A DNA stretch of 64,000 nt from Oxalobacteraceae bacterium CAVE-383 (GCA_004134995.1 REGP01000002.1:992001-1056000), one strand, 5' to 3'. Shown: positions 33,564 to 45,261, counted from the stretch's first letter. Translations and numbers: made by a program. The notes: a model not told the origin generated them from the letters alone.

Positions 33564-36200
33564 ATGGATCAATTCGCTAAAGAAACAATCCCGATTTCCC
33601 TCGAAGAAGAGATGCGCAAGAGCTACCTCGATTACGCCATGAGCGTGATCGTCGGGCGGGCATTGCCGGATGTGCGCGATGGGCTCAAGCCGGTGCACCG
33701 CCGCGTGCTGTTCGCGATGCACGAAATGAACAACGTCTGGAACCGTCCCTTCGTCAAATGCGCCCGCGTGGTCGGCGAGACGATGGGTAAATACCATCCG
33801 CACGGCGATGCGTCGATTTACGACACGCTGGTGCGCATGGCGCAGCCGTTCTCGCTGCGCTACATGCTGGTCGACGGCCAGGGCAACTTCGGTTCGATCG
33901 ACGGCGACGGCGCCGCGGCGATGCGTTACACCGAGTGCCGCCTGGACAAGATCGCCGGCGAAATGCTGGCCGACCTGGACAAGGAAACCGTCGACTTCGT
34001 GCCGAACTACGACGGCAAGGAAAAAGAACCGTCGGTATTGCCGACCCGCATCCCGAACCTGCTGATCAACGGCTCGTCCGGCATCGCGGTGGGCATGGCC
34101 ACCAACATCCCCCCCCATAACTTGACGGAAGTCATTGACGGCGCGCTGCATGTTCTGCGCAATCCGCAATGCTCGGTCGACGAGCTGATCGAAATCATCC
34201 CGGCGCCGGACTTCCCGACCGGCGGCATCATCTATGGCGTTTCCGGCGTGCGCGACGGCTACCGCACCGGCCGCGGCCGCGTGGTGATGCGGGCCAAGAC
34301 CCACTTCGAAGAATACGGCAAGGAAAACCGCACCGCGATCATCGTCGACGAACTGCCGTACCAGGTCAACAAGAAGGCCTTGCTGGAACGCATCGCCGAA
34401 CTGGTGCGCGACAAGAAGCTGGAAGGCATTTCCGATCTGCGCGACGAGTCGGACAAGTCGGGCATGCGCGTGGTGATCGAGCTCAAGCGCGGCGAAGTGC
34501 CGGAAGTGGTGCTCAACAACCTGTACAAGCAGACCCAGTTGCAGGATACCTTCGGCATGAACATGGTGGCGCTGGTCGACGGCCAGCCGAAGCTGCTGAA
34601 CCTGAAGGACATGCTGAGCTGCTTCCTGTCGCATCGCCGCGAAGTGGTGACGCGCCGCGCCGTGTTCGAACTGCGCAAGGCGCGCGAACGCGGCCACGTG
34701 CTCGAAGGCCTGGCCGTGGCGCTGGCCAATATCGACGATTTCATCGCCATCATCCGCGCCGCGCCGACGCCGCCGGTTGCCAAGGACGAACTGATGACCC
34801 GCGCCTGGGATTCGGCCACCGTGCGCGCAATGCTGGCGCGCACCGGCGAAGACGGCAAAGCGGTCGATAATGCGGCTTTCCGTCCGGAAAACCTGCCGCT
34901 GCATTACGGCCTGCAGCAGGACGGCCTGTACAAGCTGTCCGATACGCAAGCGCAGGAAATCCTGCAGATGCGGCTGCAGCGCCTGACCGGCATGGAGCAG
35001 GACAAGATCGTCAACGAATACAAGGACGTGCTGGCCGAGATCGCCGATCTGCTGGATATCCTGGCGCGGCCGGAACGCGTCACCGCCATCATTACCGACG
35101 AGATGAACGCGGCCAAGAACGAATACGGCATCGGCAAGAAGGATGAGCGCCGTTCGCAAATCGAACACAACGCCACCGACCTCGGCACCGAAGACCTGAT
35201 CACGCCGCAGGACATGGTGGTCACGCTGTCGCACACCGGCTATATGAAGTCGCAGCCGATTTCCGAATACCGCGCCCAGAAGCGCGGCGGGCGCGGCAAG
35301 CAGGCCATGGCGACCAAGGACGAGGATTGGATCGACCAGCTGTTCGTGGCCAATACCCATGATTACATTCTCTGTTTCTCCAACCGCGGCCGGCTGTACT
35401 GGCTGAAAGTGTGGGAAGTGCCGCAAGGCTCGCGCAATTCGCGCGGCAAGCCGATCGTCAACATGTTCCCGCTGCAGGACGGCGAGAAGGTGACCGTGAT
35501 CCTGCCGCTGTCGGGCGACAACCGCAGCTTCCCGGAAGACCGTTATATCTTCATGTCGACCAGCCTGGGCACCGTGAAGAAGACGCCGCTGTCCGATTTC
35601 AGCAATCCGCGCAAGGCCGGCATCATTGCGGTCGATCTGGATGAAGGCGATTTCCTGATCGGCGCCGCCCTGACCGACGGCAAGCACGACGTGATGCTGT
35701 TCTCGGATTCCGGCAAGGCCGTGCGCTTCGACGAAAACGACGTGCGTCCGATGGGCCGCACCGCGCGCGGCGTGCGCGGCATGAATCTGGACGACGGGCA
35801 GCAGGTCATCGCGTTGCTGGTCGCCGAAAACGAACAGCAATCGGTGCTGACCGCAACCGAAAACGGCTACGGCAAGCGCACCCCGATCGGCGAGTACACG
35901 CGGCATGGCCGCGGCACCAAGGGCATGATCGCGATCCAGACCAGCGAACGCAACGGCAAGGTCGTGGCCGCCACGCTGGTCGATGCGCACCATGAAATCA
36001 TGCTGATCACGACCGGCGGCGTGCTGATCCGCACCCGCGTTTCCGAAATCCGCGAAATGGGCCGTGCCACGCAGGGCGTGACGCTGATCGCGGTCGAGGA
36101 CGGCACCAAGCTCAGCGGCCTGCAGCGCGTGATGGAAAGCGACGTCGAGGAAGAGAAGTCCGAAGATGCCGATGGCGCGCCGGGTGATGCAGCCGAATAA
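33564..36200 (+). CDS. gyrA: DNA gyrase subunit A
   Basis: GyrA is the DNA-cleaving subunit of gyrase and works as A2B2 with GyrB to introduce negative supercoils. At 878 residues it matches E. coli GyrA (875). Numbering is the same as E. coli over the N-terminus: the active Tyr122 lies in AAAMRYTE, and the quinolone-resistance region reads [11 protein letters not shown], giving Ala at 83 and Asp at 87. The C-terminal beta-pinwheel carries the GyrA box near 559 ([10 protein letters not shown]). The tail is acidic ([14 protein letters not shown]). It is the first gene of the aromatic amino-acid/rpsA block, with serC 46 bp downstream. Confidence 0.98.
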   Translation: MDQFAKETIPISLEEEMRKSYLDYAMSVIVGRALPDVRDGLKPVHRRVLFAMHEMNNVWNRPFVKCARVVGETMGKYHPHGDASIYDTLVRMAQPFSLRYMLVDGQGNFGSIDGDGAAAMRYTECRLDKIAGEMLADLDKETVDFVPNYDGKEKEPSVLPTRIPNLLINGSSGIAVGMATNIPPHNLTEVIDGALHVLRNPQCSVDELIEIIPAPDFPTGGIIYGVSGVRDGYRTGRGRVVMRAKTHFEEYGKENRTAIIVDELPYQVNKKALLERIAELVRDKKLEGISDLRDESDKSGMRVVIELKRGEVPEVVLNNLYKQTQLQDTFGMNMVALVDGQPKLLNLKDMLSCFLSHRREVVTRRAVFELRKARERGHVLEGLAVALANIDDFIAIIRAAPTPPVAKDELMTRAWDSATVRAMLARTGEDGKAVDNAAFRPENLPLHYGLQQDGLYKLSDTQAQEILQMRLQRLTGMEQDKIVNEYKDVLAEIADLLDILARPERVTAIITDEMNAAKNEYGIGKKDERRSQIEHNATDLGTEDLITPQDMVVTLSHTGYMKSQPISEYRAQKRGGRGKQAMATKDEDWIDQLFVANTHDYILCFSNRGRLYWLKVWEVPQGSRNSRGKPIVNMFPLQDGEKVTVILPLSGDNRSFPEDRYIFMSTSLGTVKKTPLSDFSNPRKAGIIAVDLDEGDFLIGAALTDGKHDVMLFSDSGKAVRFDENDVRPMGRTARGVRGMNLDDGQQVIALLVAENEQQSVLTATENGYGKRTPIGEYTRHGRGTKGMIAIQTSERNGKVVAATLVDAHHEIMLITTGGVLIRTRVSEIREMGRATQGVTLIAVEDGTKLSGLQRVMESDVEEEKSEDADGAPGDAAE

Positions 36201-36246
36201 TCCTATTTCGATAACCTTTAGTTTCTTTAGCCTTTAGTCGCACGCG

Positions 36247-37377
36247 ATGATCTACAATTTTTCCGCTGGCCCGGCTGTCCTGCCGAAACAAGTATTGCAA
36301 CAAGCTGCCGAGGAAATGCTCGACTGGCACGGCAGCGGCATGTCGGTCATGGAAATGAGCCATCGCGGCAAGGAATTCGGCGAGATCATCAATGCCGCGC
36401 GCGACGATCTGCGCGAGCTGCTGAATATCCCCGCCAATTACCAGATCCTGTTCATGCAGGGCGGCGCGCTGGCGGAAAACGCGCTGATTCCGATGAACCT
36501 GGCGGCGCGCCGCACCGGCGGCGATCTGGCCGCGGCCACAGTCGATTACGTCAACACCGGCTCCTGGTCGGCCAAATCGATCAAGGAAGCCAGGCGCTAC
36601 TGCAAGGTCAACGTGGCCGCCAGCGCCGAGGCGCAACAATTCTCCGATGTGCCGCCGCGCGATACCTGGCGGCTGTCGCCGGATGCCGGCTACGTGCATC
36701 TGTGCACCAACGAAACCATCGACGGCGTCGAATACGGGGTTGAGTCCGGTTTTGTGCCGGACGTGGCGGCCGATACCGGCGGCGCGCCGCTGGTGGCCGA
36801 CATGTCGTCGCATATCCTGTCGCGCGTCATCGACGTCAGCAAATACGGCGTGATCTACTGCGGGGCGCAAAAGAATATCGGCCCGGCCGGCCTGACCATC
36901 GTGATCGTGCGCGACGACCTGCTCGGCCACGCCGCGGCCTGCTGCCCGAGCGCATTCAACTGGAAGATCGTCGCCGACAACGAATCGATGTACAACACGC
37001 CGCCGACCTACGGCATCTATATCGCCGGCCTGGTGTTCAAATGGATCAAGGCGCAGGGCGGCGTGGCGGCGCTGGAAAAACGCAATATCGAAAAGGCGGC
37101 GCTGCTGTACGGCTATCTCGACAGCACCGATTTCTACGTCACCCGCATCGCCGCGGCGGCGCGCTCGCGCATGAACGTGCCGTTCTATCTGCGTGACGAA
37201 TCGCTGAATGCCGAATTCCTGGCCGGCGCGGCGCAGGCCGGCCTGCTGCAGCTGAAGGGCCACAAGTCCGTCGGCGGCATGCGCGCCTCGATCTACAACG
37301 CGATGCCGCTCGAAGGCGTGCAGGCGCTGGTGGCGTACATGAAGGCGTTCGCCGGCAAGCACCCATCCGGCAAATAA
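36247..37377 (+). CDS. serC: Phosphoserine aminotransferase
   Basis: SerC converts 3-phosphohydroxypyruvate to phosphoserine in serine synthesis and also acts in pyridoxal phosphate synthesis. The 376-residue protein opens [20 protein letters not shown], the hallmark SerC start. It carries the PLP-lysine region [20 protein letters not shown] (Lys in AQKN) and the late [18 protein letters not shown] substrate loop. It lies 46 bp after gyrA and 76 bp before pheA, the usual order in this group of bacteria. Confidence 0.97.
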   Translation: MIYNFSAGPAVLPKQVLQQAAEEMLDWHGSGMSVMEMSHRGKEFGEIINAARDDLRELLNIPANYQILFMQGGALAENALIPMNLAARRTGGDLAAATVDYVNTGSWSAKSIKEARRYCKVNVAASAEAQQFSDVPPRDTWRLSPDAGYVHLCTNETIDGVEYGVESGFVPDVAADTGGAPLVADMSSHILSRVIDVSKYGVIYCGAQKNIGPAGLTIVIVRDDLLGHAAACCPSAFNWKIVADNESMYNTPPTYGIYIAGLVFKWIKAQGGVAALEKRNIEKAALLYGYLDSTDFYVTRIAAAARSRMNVPFYLRDESLNAEFLAGAAQAGLLQLKGHKSVGGMRASIYNAMPLEGVQALVAYMKAFAGKHPSGK

Positions 37378-37453
37378 TTCATTCGCATAAATCTGCCGCC
37401 GTGCCACGCATCGGCGGGCAAGCCTCATTCGTGATCAGAAAGGAAGCATCATC

Positions 37454-38527
37454 ATGAGCGAACAGAAATTGCAGCCGTTGCGCGAGAAAATCGACGCAAT
37501 CGATGCGCAATTGATCGATTTGCTGAACCAGCGCGCGCGCGTGGCGCAGGAAGTCGGCCACGTCAAGGCGGAAACCAACGCGCCCGTGTTTCGCCCCGAG
37601 CGCGAAGCGCAGGTTTTGCTCAAGGTCGCCGAACGCAATGCCGGGCCGCTGCTCGGCGCCGACCTGCAGGCCATTTTTCGTGAAGTCATGTCGGCTTGCC
37701 GCGCGCTGGAAAAGCGCGTCACGGTAGCCTATCTGGGACCGGAAGGCACATTCAGCGAGCAGGCGGTATTCCGCCAGTTCGGCCACGCCGTGCTGGGATC
37801 GCCCTGCGCCTCGATCGATCAGGTGTTTCGCGACGTCGAGGCCGGCACCGCCGATTTCGGCGTGGCGCCGATCGAGAATTCCTCTGAAGGCGTGATCAAC
37901 CGCACGCTCGATCTGCTGCTGCAGACCACGCTGACCATCAGCGGCGAAATTTCAATTCCGATTCATCACAGCCTGATGACCAAGTCCGGCAAGATGGATG
38001 GCGTGACTCGCATCTGCGCCCATCCGCAGGCGCTGGCGCAATGCGACGCCTGGCTCAAGCAGAATTATCCGAACATCGTGCGCGATGCGGTGTCGTCGAA
38101 CGCACAGGCAGCGGTGATGGCAAAGGAAAGCGACAACGTTGCCGCCATCGCCGGCGATATCGCCGCGCAAACCTACGGCCTGCAGATCGTCGCCGCCCAT
38201 ATCCAGGACGACCCGCACAACCGCACCCGCTTTGCCGTGATCGGCCGCCTGCAGACGCTGCCGTCCGCGCGCGACCAGACCTCGATCGTGCTGTCGGTGC
38301 CGAACCAGGCCGGCGCCGTGTACCGGCTGCTGGCGCCGCTGGCGCAGCATGGCGTATCGATGACGCGTTTCGAATCTCGTCCGGCGCGCATGGGCGCCTG
38401 GGACTATTATTTTTATGTCGACATCGAGGGCCATGCGCAGGACGCCAAGGTGGCGCAGGCGCTGCAGGAGTTGAAGGCGAACGCCGCCTTCTACAAATTG
38501 CTCGGCTCCTATCCGGCCAGTTTTTAA
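37454..38527 (+). CDS. pheA: Bifunctional chorismate mutase / prephenate dehydratase
   Basis: PheA turns chorismate into prephenate and then phenylpyruvate for phenylalanine synthesis. It has 357 residues: an AroQ-type chorismate mutase (about 5-85, LREKIDAIDAQLIDLLNQRA), the dehydratase (about 92-270, VAYLGPEGTFSEQAV, GVAPIENSSEGVINRTLDLL, with the catalytic Thr region NRTRFAVI) and a C-terminal ACT domain (about 280-355, TSIVLSVPNQAGAVYRLLAP, with the ESRP phenylalanine-binding motif). The ACT domain predicts feedback inhibition by phenylalanine. hisC follows after 23 bp. Confidence 0.97.
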   Translation: MSEQKLQPLREKIDAIDAQLIDLLNQRARVAQEVGHVKAETNAPVFRPEREAQVLLKVAERNAGPLLGADLQAIFREVMSACRALEKRVTVAYLGPEGTFSEQAVFRQFGHAVLGSPCASIDQVFRDVEAGTADFGVAPIENSSEGVINRTLDLLLQTTLTISGEISIPIHHSLMTKSGKMDGVTRICAHPQALAQCDAWLKQNYPNIVRDAVSSNAQAAVMAKESDNVAAIAGDIAAQTYGLQIVAAHIQDDPHNRTRFAVIGRLQTLPSARDQTSIVLSVPNQAGAVYRLLAPLAQHGVSMTRFESRPARMGAWDYYFYVDIEGHAQDAKVAQALQELKANAAFYKLLGSYPASF

Positions 38528-38550
38528 ACCAATTCATTTCGAGAGTCATC

Positions 38551-39663
38551 ATGTCAGTTAAATTCGGTCCTGAATATGTGCGTGCTCTGGCGCCTTACCA
38601 AGGCGGCAAGCCGATTGCGGAAGTCGCGCGCGAATTCGGCCTCGACCCCGCCGGCATCGTCAAGCTGGCCTCCAACGAAAACCCGCTCGGCATGCCGGCT
38701 TCGGCGCGCGCCGCGATGCAGGAAGCGGTGGCGGACATCGGCCGCTACCCGGATTCCAACGGCTTCGAACTGAAGGCCGCGATCACCGCCAAGCACAATG
38801 TGCCGGCCGACTGGATCACGCTGGGCAACGGCAGCAACGATATCCTCGAACTGGCCGCGCATGCCTTCGTGCAGCCGGGACAGTCGGTGATTTATTCGAA
38901 ATACGGTTTCCTGGTCTACGCGCTGGCGACCCAGGCCGCCGGCGCGCGCGCGATCGAAGTGCCGGCGCGAGACTATGGCCATGATCTCGATGCGATGGCG
39001 GGCGCGATCGCCGACGATACGCGGCTGGTCTACATTGCCAATCCGAACAACCCGACCGGCACCTTCGTGCCGGGCGCGCAACTGGAAGCATTCCTGCAAA
39101 AGGTGCCCGCGCATGTGGTGGTGGTGCTGGACGAAGCCTATACCGACTACATTCCGGCCGAGGCGCGTTATGACTCGATCGCGTGGGTCGCCAAATATCC
39201 GAACCTGCTGGTGTCGCGCACGCTGTCCAAGGCCTATGGGCTGGCGGGCTTGCGCATCGGCTATGCGGTGGGGCAGGCCGGCGTGACCGATCTGCTCAAC
39301 CGCATCCGGCAGCCGTTCAACGTCAATTCGCTGGCGCAGGCGGCCGCGGTGGCGGCGCTGGCCGATGCGCAATTCCTGGCGCAAAGCGCGCAACTGAATG
39401 CGGATGGCTATCGCCAGTTGACGCAGGCCTTCGACGCCATGGGCTTGCAATTCCTGCCATCCTTCGGCAATTTCGTCATGGTCAAGGTGGGCGAGGACGA
39501 CGGCGCCGGCGCGCGCGTCAACCTGGCGCTGCTGAAAAAAGGCGTGATCGTGCGGCCGCTGGCCAATTACGGCCTGCCGCAATGGCTGCGCATCACCATC
39601 GGCCTGCCGGAAGAAAACCAGGCTTTCCTGGAGGCGTTGAAAGCGGCATTGAAGGAAAAATGA
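38551..39663 (+). CDS. hisC: Histidinol-phosphate / aromatic aminotransferase
   Basis: This is a class I/II PLP aminotransferase of the HisC family (370 residues from the ATG at 38551; a longer upstream frame lies within pheA). Features are KLASNENPLGMPASA, the ANPNNPTGTFV loop, LDEAYTDY, the PLP-lysine segment TLSKAYGLAGLRIGYA and the late Arg in WLRITIGLPEEN. Located between pheA and tyrA, it probably serves as an aromatic aminotransferase as well as, or rather than, histidine synthesis (the HisC2/HisH2 role). Only 3 bases separate it from tyrA. Confidence 0.93.
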   Translation: MSVKFGPEYVRALAPYQGGKPIAEVAREFGLDPAGIVKLASNENPLGMPASARAAMQEAVADIGRYPDSNGFELKAAITAKHNVPADWITLGNGSNDILELAAHAFVQPGQSVIYSKYGFLVYALATQAAGARAIEVPARDYGHDLDAMAGAIADDTRLVYIANPNNPTGTFVPGAQLEAFLQKVPAHVVVVLDEAYTDYIPAEARYDSIAWVAKYPNLLVSRTLSKAYGLAGLRIGYAVGQAGVTDLLNRIRQPFNVNSLAQAAAVAALADAQFLAQSAQLNADGYRQLTQAFDAMGLQFLPSFGNFVMVKVGEDDGAGARVNLALLKKGVIVRPLANYGLPQWLRITIGLPEENQAFLEALKAALKEK

Positions 39664-39666
39664 ATC

Positions 39667-40539
39667 GTGGATGTCGTGTTTAAAAAAATAGCGGTATTCG
39701 GCGTCGGCCTGATCGGCGGCTCGTTCGCGCTCGCGCTCAAGCGCGCCGGCGCGGTCGGCAGCGTGATCGGCGTCAGCCGCAATGATGCAACAGTCAAGGC
39801 CGCGTTCGACCTGGGGATTATCGACAACGCCGCCGTCGTTGACGTGGCCGACGCCGTGCGCGACGCCGATCTGGTGCTCATCGCCGCGCCGGTGGCGCAG
39901 ACCGGCGCCATCCTGCGCAGCATCGCACCGCATCTGTCGGCGCACACTGTCGTTACCGACGCCGGCAGCACCAAGTCGGATGTGGTGCAGGCCGCGCGCG
40001 AAGCGCTGGGAAACCGCATCGGCCAGTTCGTGCCGGGGCATCCGATCGCCGGCGGCGAAAAGAACGGCCCGGAAGCGGCCTGGGCCGATCTGTACCGCGG
40101 CAAGAAAGTGGTGCTGACCGCCTTGCCGGAAAACACCACGGAACAGATTGCGCTGGTCGAACGGGCATGGGAATTGTGCGACGCGCGCATCCACCGTCTC
40201 GATCCGCAACAGCACGACCGCGTATTCGCCGCGGTCAGCCATCTGCCGCATCTGCTGGCGTTCGGCCTGGTCGACGAGCTGGCGCAGCACAAGGATGCCG
40301 AACTGCTGTTTCAATACGCGGCCAGCGGCTTCCGCGATTTCACCCGCATCGCCGGTTCTTCGCCTGAAATGTGGCGCGACATCTCGCTGGCCAACCGCGG
40401 CGCGCTGCTGGGCGAACTCGACGCCTACCTGGCGCATCTGCAGTCCATGCGCGCGCTGCTCGACAACTGCGACGGCGACGCACTGCTGGGCGTGTTCGCC
40501 AACGCGCGCCGCGCCCGGCACGATTGGGATCCGGGCTAA
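39667..40539 (+). CDS. tyrA: Prephenate dehydrogenase
   Basis: This TyrA-type enzyme (290 residues) oxidatively decarboxylates prephenate, or arogenate, for tyrosine synthesis. It uses a GTG start three bases after the hisC stop; the nearby ATG at 39671 is out of frame. The Rossmann motif is [20 protein letters not shown]. Conserved catalytic positions appear in [30 protein letters not shown] and [17 protein letters not shown]. There is no chorismate mutase or ACT domain. aroA begins 20 bp downstream. Confidence 0.95.
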   Translation: MDVVFKKIAVFGVGLIGGSFALALKRAGAVGSVIGVSRNDATVKAAFDLGIIDNAAVVDVADAVRDADLVLIAAPVAQTGAILRSIAPHLSAHTVVTDAGSTKSDVVQAAREALGNRIGQFVPGHPIAGGEKNGPEAAWADLYRGKKVVLTALPENTTEQIALVERAWELCDARIHRLDPQQHDRVFAAVSHLPHLLAFGLVDELAQHKDAELLFQYAASGFRDFTRIAGSSPEMWRDISLANRGALLGELDAYLAHLQSMRALLDNCDGDALLGVFANARRARHDWDPG

Positions 40540-40559
40540 ACACAATAATTCAAACGATC

Positions 40560-41891
40560 ATGAGCAAACAATCCTATCCCCGCCATCTCGACCTGGAACC
40601 GACCCCGCATGTGCAAGGCACGGTGCGGCTCCCGGGTTCCAAAAGCATCTCCAACCGCACGCTGCTGCTGGCGGCGCTGGCCGGCGGCAATACCCATATC
40701 CTGGATCTGCTGGCGTCCGACGATACGCTGGTGATGCTGATGGCGCTGCAGCAGCTCGGCATCAAATGGGAGCAGGGCGAAGGCACGCAGAACTACACGG
40801 TGCATGGCGTGCGCGGCGTGCTGCCGGTGCACCAGGCCGATCTGTTCATGGGCAATGCCGGCACCGCGATCCGTCCGCTGACGGCGGCGCTGGCCGTGAT
40901 CGGCGGCGATTACACGCTGCACGGCGTGGCGCGCATGCATGAACGGCCGATCGGCGATCTGGTGGATGCGCTCAACGGCGTCGGCATGCGCATCGAATAT
41001 ACCGGCATGCCCGGCTTTCCGCCGCTGCATATCCGGCGCGGGCAATTGAACGCCACTACCATGCGCGTGCGCGGCAATGTCTCCAGTCAATACCTGACCG
41101 CGCTGCTGATGGCGGCGCCGCTGATGTCCAAGACCGAGGCCGTCACCATCGAAGTGATCGGCGAACTGATCTCCAAGCCTTACATCGAAATAACCCTGAA
41201 CCTGATGCGCCGTTTCGGCGTCGAGGTGCAGCGCAAGGGCTGGCAGGCCTTCACCGTCCAGCCGGACCAGGCTTACCGCAGTCCCGGCAGCATCCACGTC
41301 GAAGGCGACGCCTCGTCGGCATCCTACTTCCTGGCGGCCGGCGCGATTGCCGGCGGCCCGGTGCGGGTGGAAGGCGTGGGGCGCGACAGCATCCAGGGCG
41401 ACGTGCGTTTCGTGGAGGCGCTGGAACGGATGGGCGCGACAATCGCCATGGGCGAAAACTGGATCGAAGCCGGCGGCAACGGGCCGCTGAAGGCAATCGA
41501 CGCCGATTTCAATCACATTCCGGACGCCGCCATGACCATCGCGGTCGCCGCGCTGTACGCCGAGGGAACCAGCACCCTGCGCAATATCGGCAGCTGGCGG
41601 GTCAAGGAAACCGACCGCCTGGCGGCCATGGCGACCGAATTGCGCAAACTGGGCGCAACGGTCGAAGAGGGCGACGATTACCTCTCCATCACGCCGCCCG
41701 AACAGATTCGCGCCGCGGCCATCGATACCTATGACGACCATCGCATGGCGATGTGCTTTTCGCTGGCATCGCTGGACGGCGCCGCGCGGCAGGGCAACCG
41801 GATCCGCATCAACGATCCGAAATGCGTCGCCAAGACCTTCCCCGATTATTTCGCGGTATTCGCGCAAATCGCCAGCCAGACCCTCATCTAA
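40560..41891 (+). CDS. aroA: 5-enolpyruvylshikimate-3-phosphate synthase
   Basis: AroA joins shikimate 3-phosphate and phosphoenolpyruvate in the shikimate pathway. I use the ATG at 40560 (443 residues); the frame runs back into tyrA but this start gives the normal N-terminus. Visible motifs are [20 protein letters not shown], the PEP loop [18 protein letters not shown], the middle [15 protein letters not shown] and the late [12 protein letters not shown]. The NAGTAIRP loop with Gly and Pro in their usual places marks a class I, glyphosate-sensitive type enzyme. cmk follows after 11 bp. Confidence 0.97.
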   Translation: MSKQSYPRHLDLEPTPHVQGTVRLPGSKSISNRTLLLAALAGGNTHILDLLASDDTLVMLMALQQLGIKWEQGEGTQNYTVHGVRGVLPVHQADLFMGNAGTAIRPLTAALAVIGGDYTLHGVARMHERPIGDLVDALNGVGMRIEYTGMPGFPPLHIRRGQLNATTMRVRGNVSSQYLTALLMAAPLMSKTEAVTIEVIGELISKPYIEITLNLMRRFGVEVQRKGWQAFTVQPDQAYRSPGSIHVEGDASSASYFLAAGAIAGGPVRVEGVGRDSIQGDVRFVEALERMGATIAMGENWIEAGGNGPLKAIDADFNHIPDAAMTIAVAALYAEGTSTLRNIGSWRVKETDRLAAMATELRKLGATVEEGDDYLSITPPEQIRAAAIDTYDDHRMAMCFSLASLDGAARQGNRIRINDPKCVAKTFPDYFAVFAQIASQTLI

Positions 41892-41902
41892 CGAAAATCG
41901 CC

Positions 41903-42562
41903 ATGCAACAGCGCATACCTGTCCTGACCATCGATGGTCCAACCGCATCCGGCAAGGGCACCGTAGCCCAACTGGTGGCGCATGAACTGGGCTTCCATTA
42001 CCTGGATTCGGGCGCTTTATACCGTCTGACCGCGCTGTCGGCCATGCGCAGCGGCACCGAACTCGACAATGAAGCCGGGCTGGTCCGGCTGGCCCAAAGG
42101 CTGCCGTGCACCTTTGTCGGCGAAAAAGTGTTGCTGGCAGGCGACGATGTCAGCCAGGCCATCCGCGCCGAGGAAGTGGGCAATAATGCCTCGAAAATCG
42201 CCGCTTTGCCCCCTGTGCGACAGGCGCTGGTGGAGCTGCAACTGGGGTTTCGCACCGCGCCGGGACTGGTGGCCGACGGCCGCGACATGGGAACGGTGAT
42301 TTTTCCTGACGCCCCCTTGAAGGTGTTTTTGACCGCCAGCGTCGAGCGGCGCGCCGAAAGACGCTATAAGCAATTGATTGACAAGGGTTTTCCTGCTAAT
42401 ATGCACGACCTTTCAAATGATTTGAGGGAACGCGACGCGCGCGACATGAATCGCAGCTCGGCGCCGCTCAAACCGGCTGAAGGCGCGCATTTGCTGGATA
42501 CCTCCGAAATGACTGTCGAACAGGCAGTGCATCAGGTACTCAGCTGGTACGCGGCCGTTTAG
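41903..42562 (+). CDS. cmk: Cytidylate kinase
   Basis: Cmk phosphorylates CMP and dCMP with ATP. The protein has 219 residues from the ATG at 41903; the longer frame upstream lies in aroA. It shows the P-loop [15 protein letters not shown], the CMP-site [23 protein letters not shown] and the LID region with [10 protein letters not shown]. The aroA-cmk-rpsA order is widely conserved in proteobacteria. The 150 bp between cmk and rpsA probably hold an rpsA promoter and leader. Confidence 0.96.
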   Translation: MQQRIPVLTIDGPTASGKGTVAQLVAHELGFHYLDSGALYRLTALSAMRSGTELDNEAGLVRLAQRLPCTFVGEKVLLAGDDVSQAIRAEEVGNNASKIAALPPVRQALVELQLGFRTAPGLVADGRDMGTVIFPDAPLKVFLTASVERRAERRYKQLIDKGFPANMHDLSNDLRERDARDMNRSSAPLKPAEGAHLLDTSEMTVEQAVHQVLSWYAAV

Positions 42563-42712
42563 TAGTACGGATAGTACAGATTGGTAGTGCAATGCAGTAA
42601 CTCGTGGCCCGATTGGATGCAAAGTCCTGCCGGGTTTTGAAAAACCTAACCCTTTATATCCCTGCGCGGGTGCTGTTCCTGCTGCAAATATATTGGCCAA
42701 CTCCTAGATATC

Positions 42713-44434
42713 ATGTCAACAACCACAATTTTGAACCAAGGTTCCACCGGTCCCGATAGTTTCGCGGCGCTGTTTGAAGAGTCGCTGTCACGCCAGGATA
42801 TGCGTTCCGGTGAAGTTATTTCCGCTGAAGTCGTTCGTCTGGATCACAACTTCGTGATCGTCAACGCCGGCCTGAAGTCGGAAGCATTCATTCCTATCGA
42901 AGAATTCAAGAACGACAACGGCGAGCTCGAAGTCAACGTCGGCGACTTCATCTCCGTTGCGATCGAATCGCTGGAAAACGGTTTCGGCGACACCATCCTG
43001 TCGCGCGACAAGGCCAAGCGCCTGGCGTCGTGGCTCTCGCTGGAAAAAGCGATGGAGTCCGGCGAGATCGTCATCGGCACCGTCAACGGCAAGGTCAAGG
43101 GCGGCCTGACCGTTCTGACCAACGGCATCCGCGCCTTCCTGCCGGGTTCGCTGGTCGACACCCGTCCGGTCAAGGACACCACGCCTTTCGAAGGCAAGAC
43201 CCTGGAATTCAAGGTCATCAAGCTCGACCGCAAGCGTAACAACGTCGTGTTGTCGCGCCGCGCAGTGATCGAAGCATCGATGGGCGAAGAGCGCCAGAAG
43301 CTGATGGAAACACTGAAGGAAGGCACTGTCGTCAACGGTATCGTCAAAAATATCACCGACTACGGCGCATTCGTGGATCTGGGCGGCATCGACGGCCTGC
43401 TGCACATCACCGATCTGGCATGGCGTCGCGTGCGTCACCCATCCGAAGTGCTGACTGTCGGCCAGGAAATCACCGCCAAGGTCCTGAAGTACGATCAAGA
43501 AAAGAACCGCGTTTCGCTGGGCGTCAAGCAACTGGGCGACGATCCTTGGACCGGCCTGTCGCGTCGTTACCCGCAAGGCACACGCCTGTTCGGCAAGGTC
43601 ACCAACCTGACCGACTACGGCGCATTCGTGGAAGTCGAACAGGGCATCGAAGGCCTGGTGCACGTCTCCGAAATGGACTGGACCAACAAGAACGTGGCGC
43701 CGAACAAGATCGTCCAATTGGGCGACGAAGTCGAAGTCATGGTTCTGGAAATCGACGAAGAACGCCGCCGCATCAGCCTGGGCATGAAGCAGTGCAAGGC
43801 CAACCCTTGGGACGACTTTGCCGTTACCCACAAGAAGGGCGACAAGGTCAAGGGCGCGATCAAATCGATCACCGACTTCGGCGTGTTCATCGGCCTGGCC
43901 GGCAACATCGACGGCCTGGTGCATCTGTCGGATCTGTCTTGGACGGAAACAGGCGAAGAAGCCGTGCGCCGTTTCAAGAAGGGCGACGAGCTGGAAGCCA
44001 TCGTGCTGGCGATCGATGTCGAACGCGAACGCGTTTCGCTGGGCGTCAAGCAGCTCGAAGGCGATCCGTTCAACAACTACGCTGCAATGAACGACAAGGG
44101 CGCCCTGGTGACAGGTACCGTCAAGTCGGTCGAGCCCAAGGGCGCAGTGATCCAGTTGTCGGACGAAGTCGAAGGCTACCTGCGCGCTTCCGAAATCTCG
44201 CGCGATCGCGTCGAAGATGCCGGTACGCACCTGAAGGTCGGCGATACAGTCGAAGCGCTGGTCATCAACATCGACCGCAAGGCACGCGGCATCCAGTTGT
44301 CGATCAAGGCGAAAGACAATGTGGAAACGCAGGAAGCAATGCAGAAGATGTCGGCGTCGACCGACTCCAATGCGGCTTCCGGCACCACAAGCCTGGGCGC
44401 ATTGCTGAAGGCCAAGCTCGACAACAAGAACTGA
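42713..44434 (+). CDS. rpsA: 30S ribosomal protein S1
   Basis: S1 is the mRNA-binding ribosomal protein needed to initiate on many messages, especially those with weak SD sites. At 573 residues it is slightly longer than E. coli S1 (557). Six S1/OB-fold repeats are visible; the later ones share the pattern [40 protein letters not shown] and [20 protein letters not shown], each followed by a basic-acidic RVSLGVKQ block. Codon use is strongly biased, fitting high expression. ihfB follows after 14 bp. Confidence 0.98.
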   Translation: MSTTTILNQGSTGPDSFAALFEESLSRQDMRSGEVISAEVVRLDHNFVIVNAGLKSEAFIPIEEFKNDNGELEVNVGDFISVAIESLENGFGDTILSRDKAKRLASWLSLEKAMESGEIVIGTVNGKVKGGLTVLTNGIRAFLPGSLVDTRPVKDTTPFEGKTLEFKVIKLDRKRNNVVLSRRAVIEASMGEERQKLMETLKEGTVVNGIVKNITDYGAFVDLGGIDGLLHITDLAWRRVRHPSEVLTVGQEITAKVLKYDQEKNRVSLGVKQLGDDPWTGLSRRYPQGTRLFGKVTNLTDYGAFVEVEQGIEGLVHVSEMDWTNKNVAPNKIVQLGDEVEVMVLEIDEERRRISLGMKQCKANPWDDFAVTHKKGDKVKGAIKSITDFGVFIGLAGNIDGLVHLSDLSWTETGEEAVRRFKKGDELEAIVLAIDVERERVSLGVKQLEGDPFNNYAAMNDKGALVTGTVKSVEPKGAVIQLSDEVEGYLRASEISRDRVEDAGTHLKVGDTVEALVINIDRKARGIQLSIKAKDNVETQEAMQKMSASTDSNAASGTTSLGALLKAKLDNKN

Positions 44435-44448
44435 TTGTCGAGCGCTGA

Positions 44449-44754
44449 ATGACAAAGTCGGAGCTGATTGCCCGTCTGGCCGAGCGTTATCCGCAACTGG
44501 TGGCAAAAGATGCGGATTACGCCGTCAAAACGATACTCGATGCGATGGTGGAGGCGCTGTCCACCGGCCAGCGCATCGAGATACGCGGTTTTGGCAGCTT
44601 CGCGCTCAATCGCAGGCCGCCCCGCATCGGACGCAATCCGAAATCCGGCGACAAGGTGATGGTGCCCGAAAAACGGGTACCGCATTTCAAGCCGGGCAAG
44701 GCCTTGCGTGAACGGGTGGACGTGATGGTAGGTCAACCGATCAAGGAAGACTGA
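44449..44754 (+). CDS. ihfB: Integration host factor beta subunit
   Basis: IhfB pairs with IhfA to bend DNA by about 160 degrees at specific sites. The 101-residue HU-fold protein begins [20 protein letters not shown], and its DNA-binding arms have the intercalating Pro in [16 protein letters not shown]. The tail carries [11 protein letters not shown]. It is 14 bp after rpsA, a conserved pairing, and is followed by a strong terminator. Confidence 0.97.
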   Translation: MTKSELIARLAERYPQLVAKDADYAVKTILDAMVEALSTGQRIEIRGFGSFALNRRPPRIGRNPKSGDKVMVPEKRVPHFKPGKALRERVDVMVGQPIKED

Positions 44755-44782
44755 GTCATTGCAAGAGATAGAAATAATGGAA

Positions 44783-44809
44783 ACGGCATCTTCGGATGCC
44801 GTTTTTTTT
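44783..44809 (+). terminator. Intrinsic terminator after ihfB
   Basis: ACGGCATC-TTCG-GATGCCGT is an 8-bp stem with the stable TTCG tetraloop, followed by a run of T's, 28 bases after the ihfB stop. It ends the gyrA-ihfB stretch before lapA. Confidence 0.95.
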
Positions 44810-44931
44810 CGCCTGCGTTTTCTTTTCACGTACAATTTCGCATTGCCTGCATATTTGCCGCCGTAATTCGAGCGTTTCCCGAATAATTCGATACCTTGGC
44901 GGCATTGCCCACTATATAAAGGAACCGCGCC

Positions 44932-45261
44932 ATGAAAGTACTTTCCAGAGTCGTCGCGATTATTCTGTTTTTCGCATTCTTTGGCCTGGCGTTGAAAAAC
45001 ACCCATCTGGTTACCCTTAATTTCTTCCTCGGCTATCAACGCACCGATCCGCTGGCATTGATCCTGCTGGTCTGTTTCGTCACCGGCGCGCTGCTGGGCG
45101 TGCTGGCCATGACGCCCAGCGTGTTCCGCCATCGGCGCGAAGCCGGCCGGCACAGGAAGGCGCTGGCCGCCTTGCAGAAGGAGCGCGAAGCGGAACTGCG
45201 CGCCCAGACGCAACAGCCGCAGCCCGACAGCATTATCCCCAGCGCACAATATTTTCCCTGA
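44932..45261 (+). CDS. lapA: LapA-family inner-membrane protein (DUF1049)
   Basis: This 109-residue protein has two membrane helices (about 7-23, VVAIILFFAFFGLALKN; about 42-64, LALILLVCFVTGALLGVLAM) and a basic, Gln-rich cytoplasmic tail with a short coiled coil. LapA works with LapB in controlling lipopolysaccharide synthesis through FtsH-mediated turnover of LpxC. SD AAAGGA lies before the ATG. lapB begins 15 bp downstream. Confidence 0.92.
   Translation: MKVLSRVVAIILFFAFFGLALKNTHLVTLNFFLGYQRTDPLALILLVCFVTGALLGVLAMTPSVFRHRREAGRHRKALAALQKEREAELRAQTQQPQPDSIIPSAQYFP

Noticed and set aside
34109..34116. Run of eight C's within gyrA
   Set aside because: It encodes the conserved NIPPHN segment and the frame continues normally on both sides.
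33552..35993. An 813-codon open frame antisense to gyrA
   Set aside because: It lies entirely opposite gyrA, has His/Gln/Arg-rich composition typical of GC-rich antisense frames, and matches no family. Similar shadows lie opposite groEL, rpsA, the DUF748 gene and hisC/tyrA.
42563..42600. TAGTA-like direct repeats in the rpsA leader
   Set aside because: The units are only five bases long and irregularly spaced; chance is a sufficient explanation.
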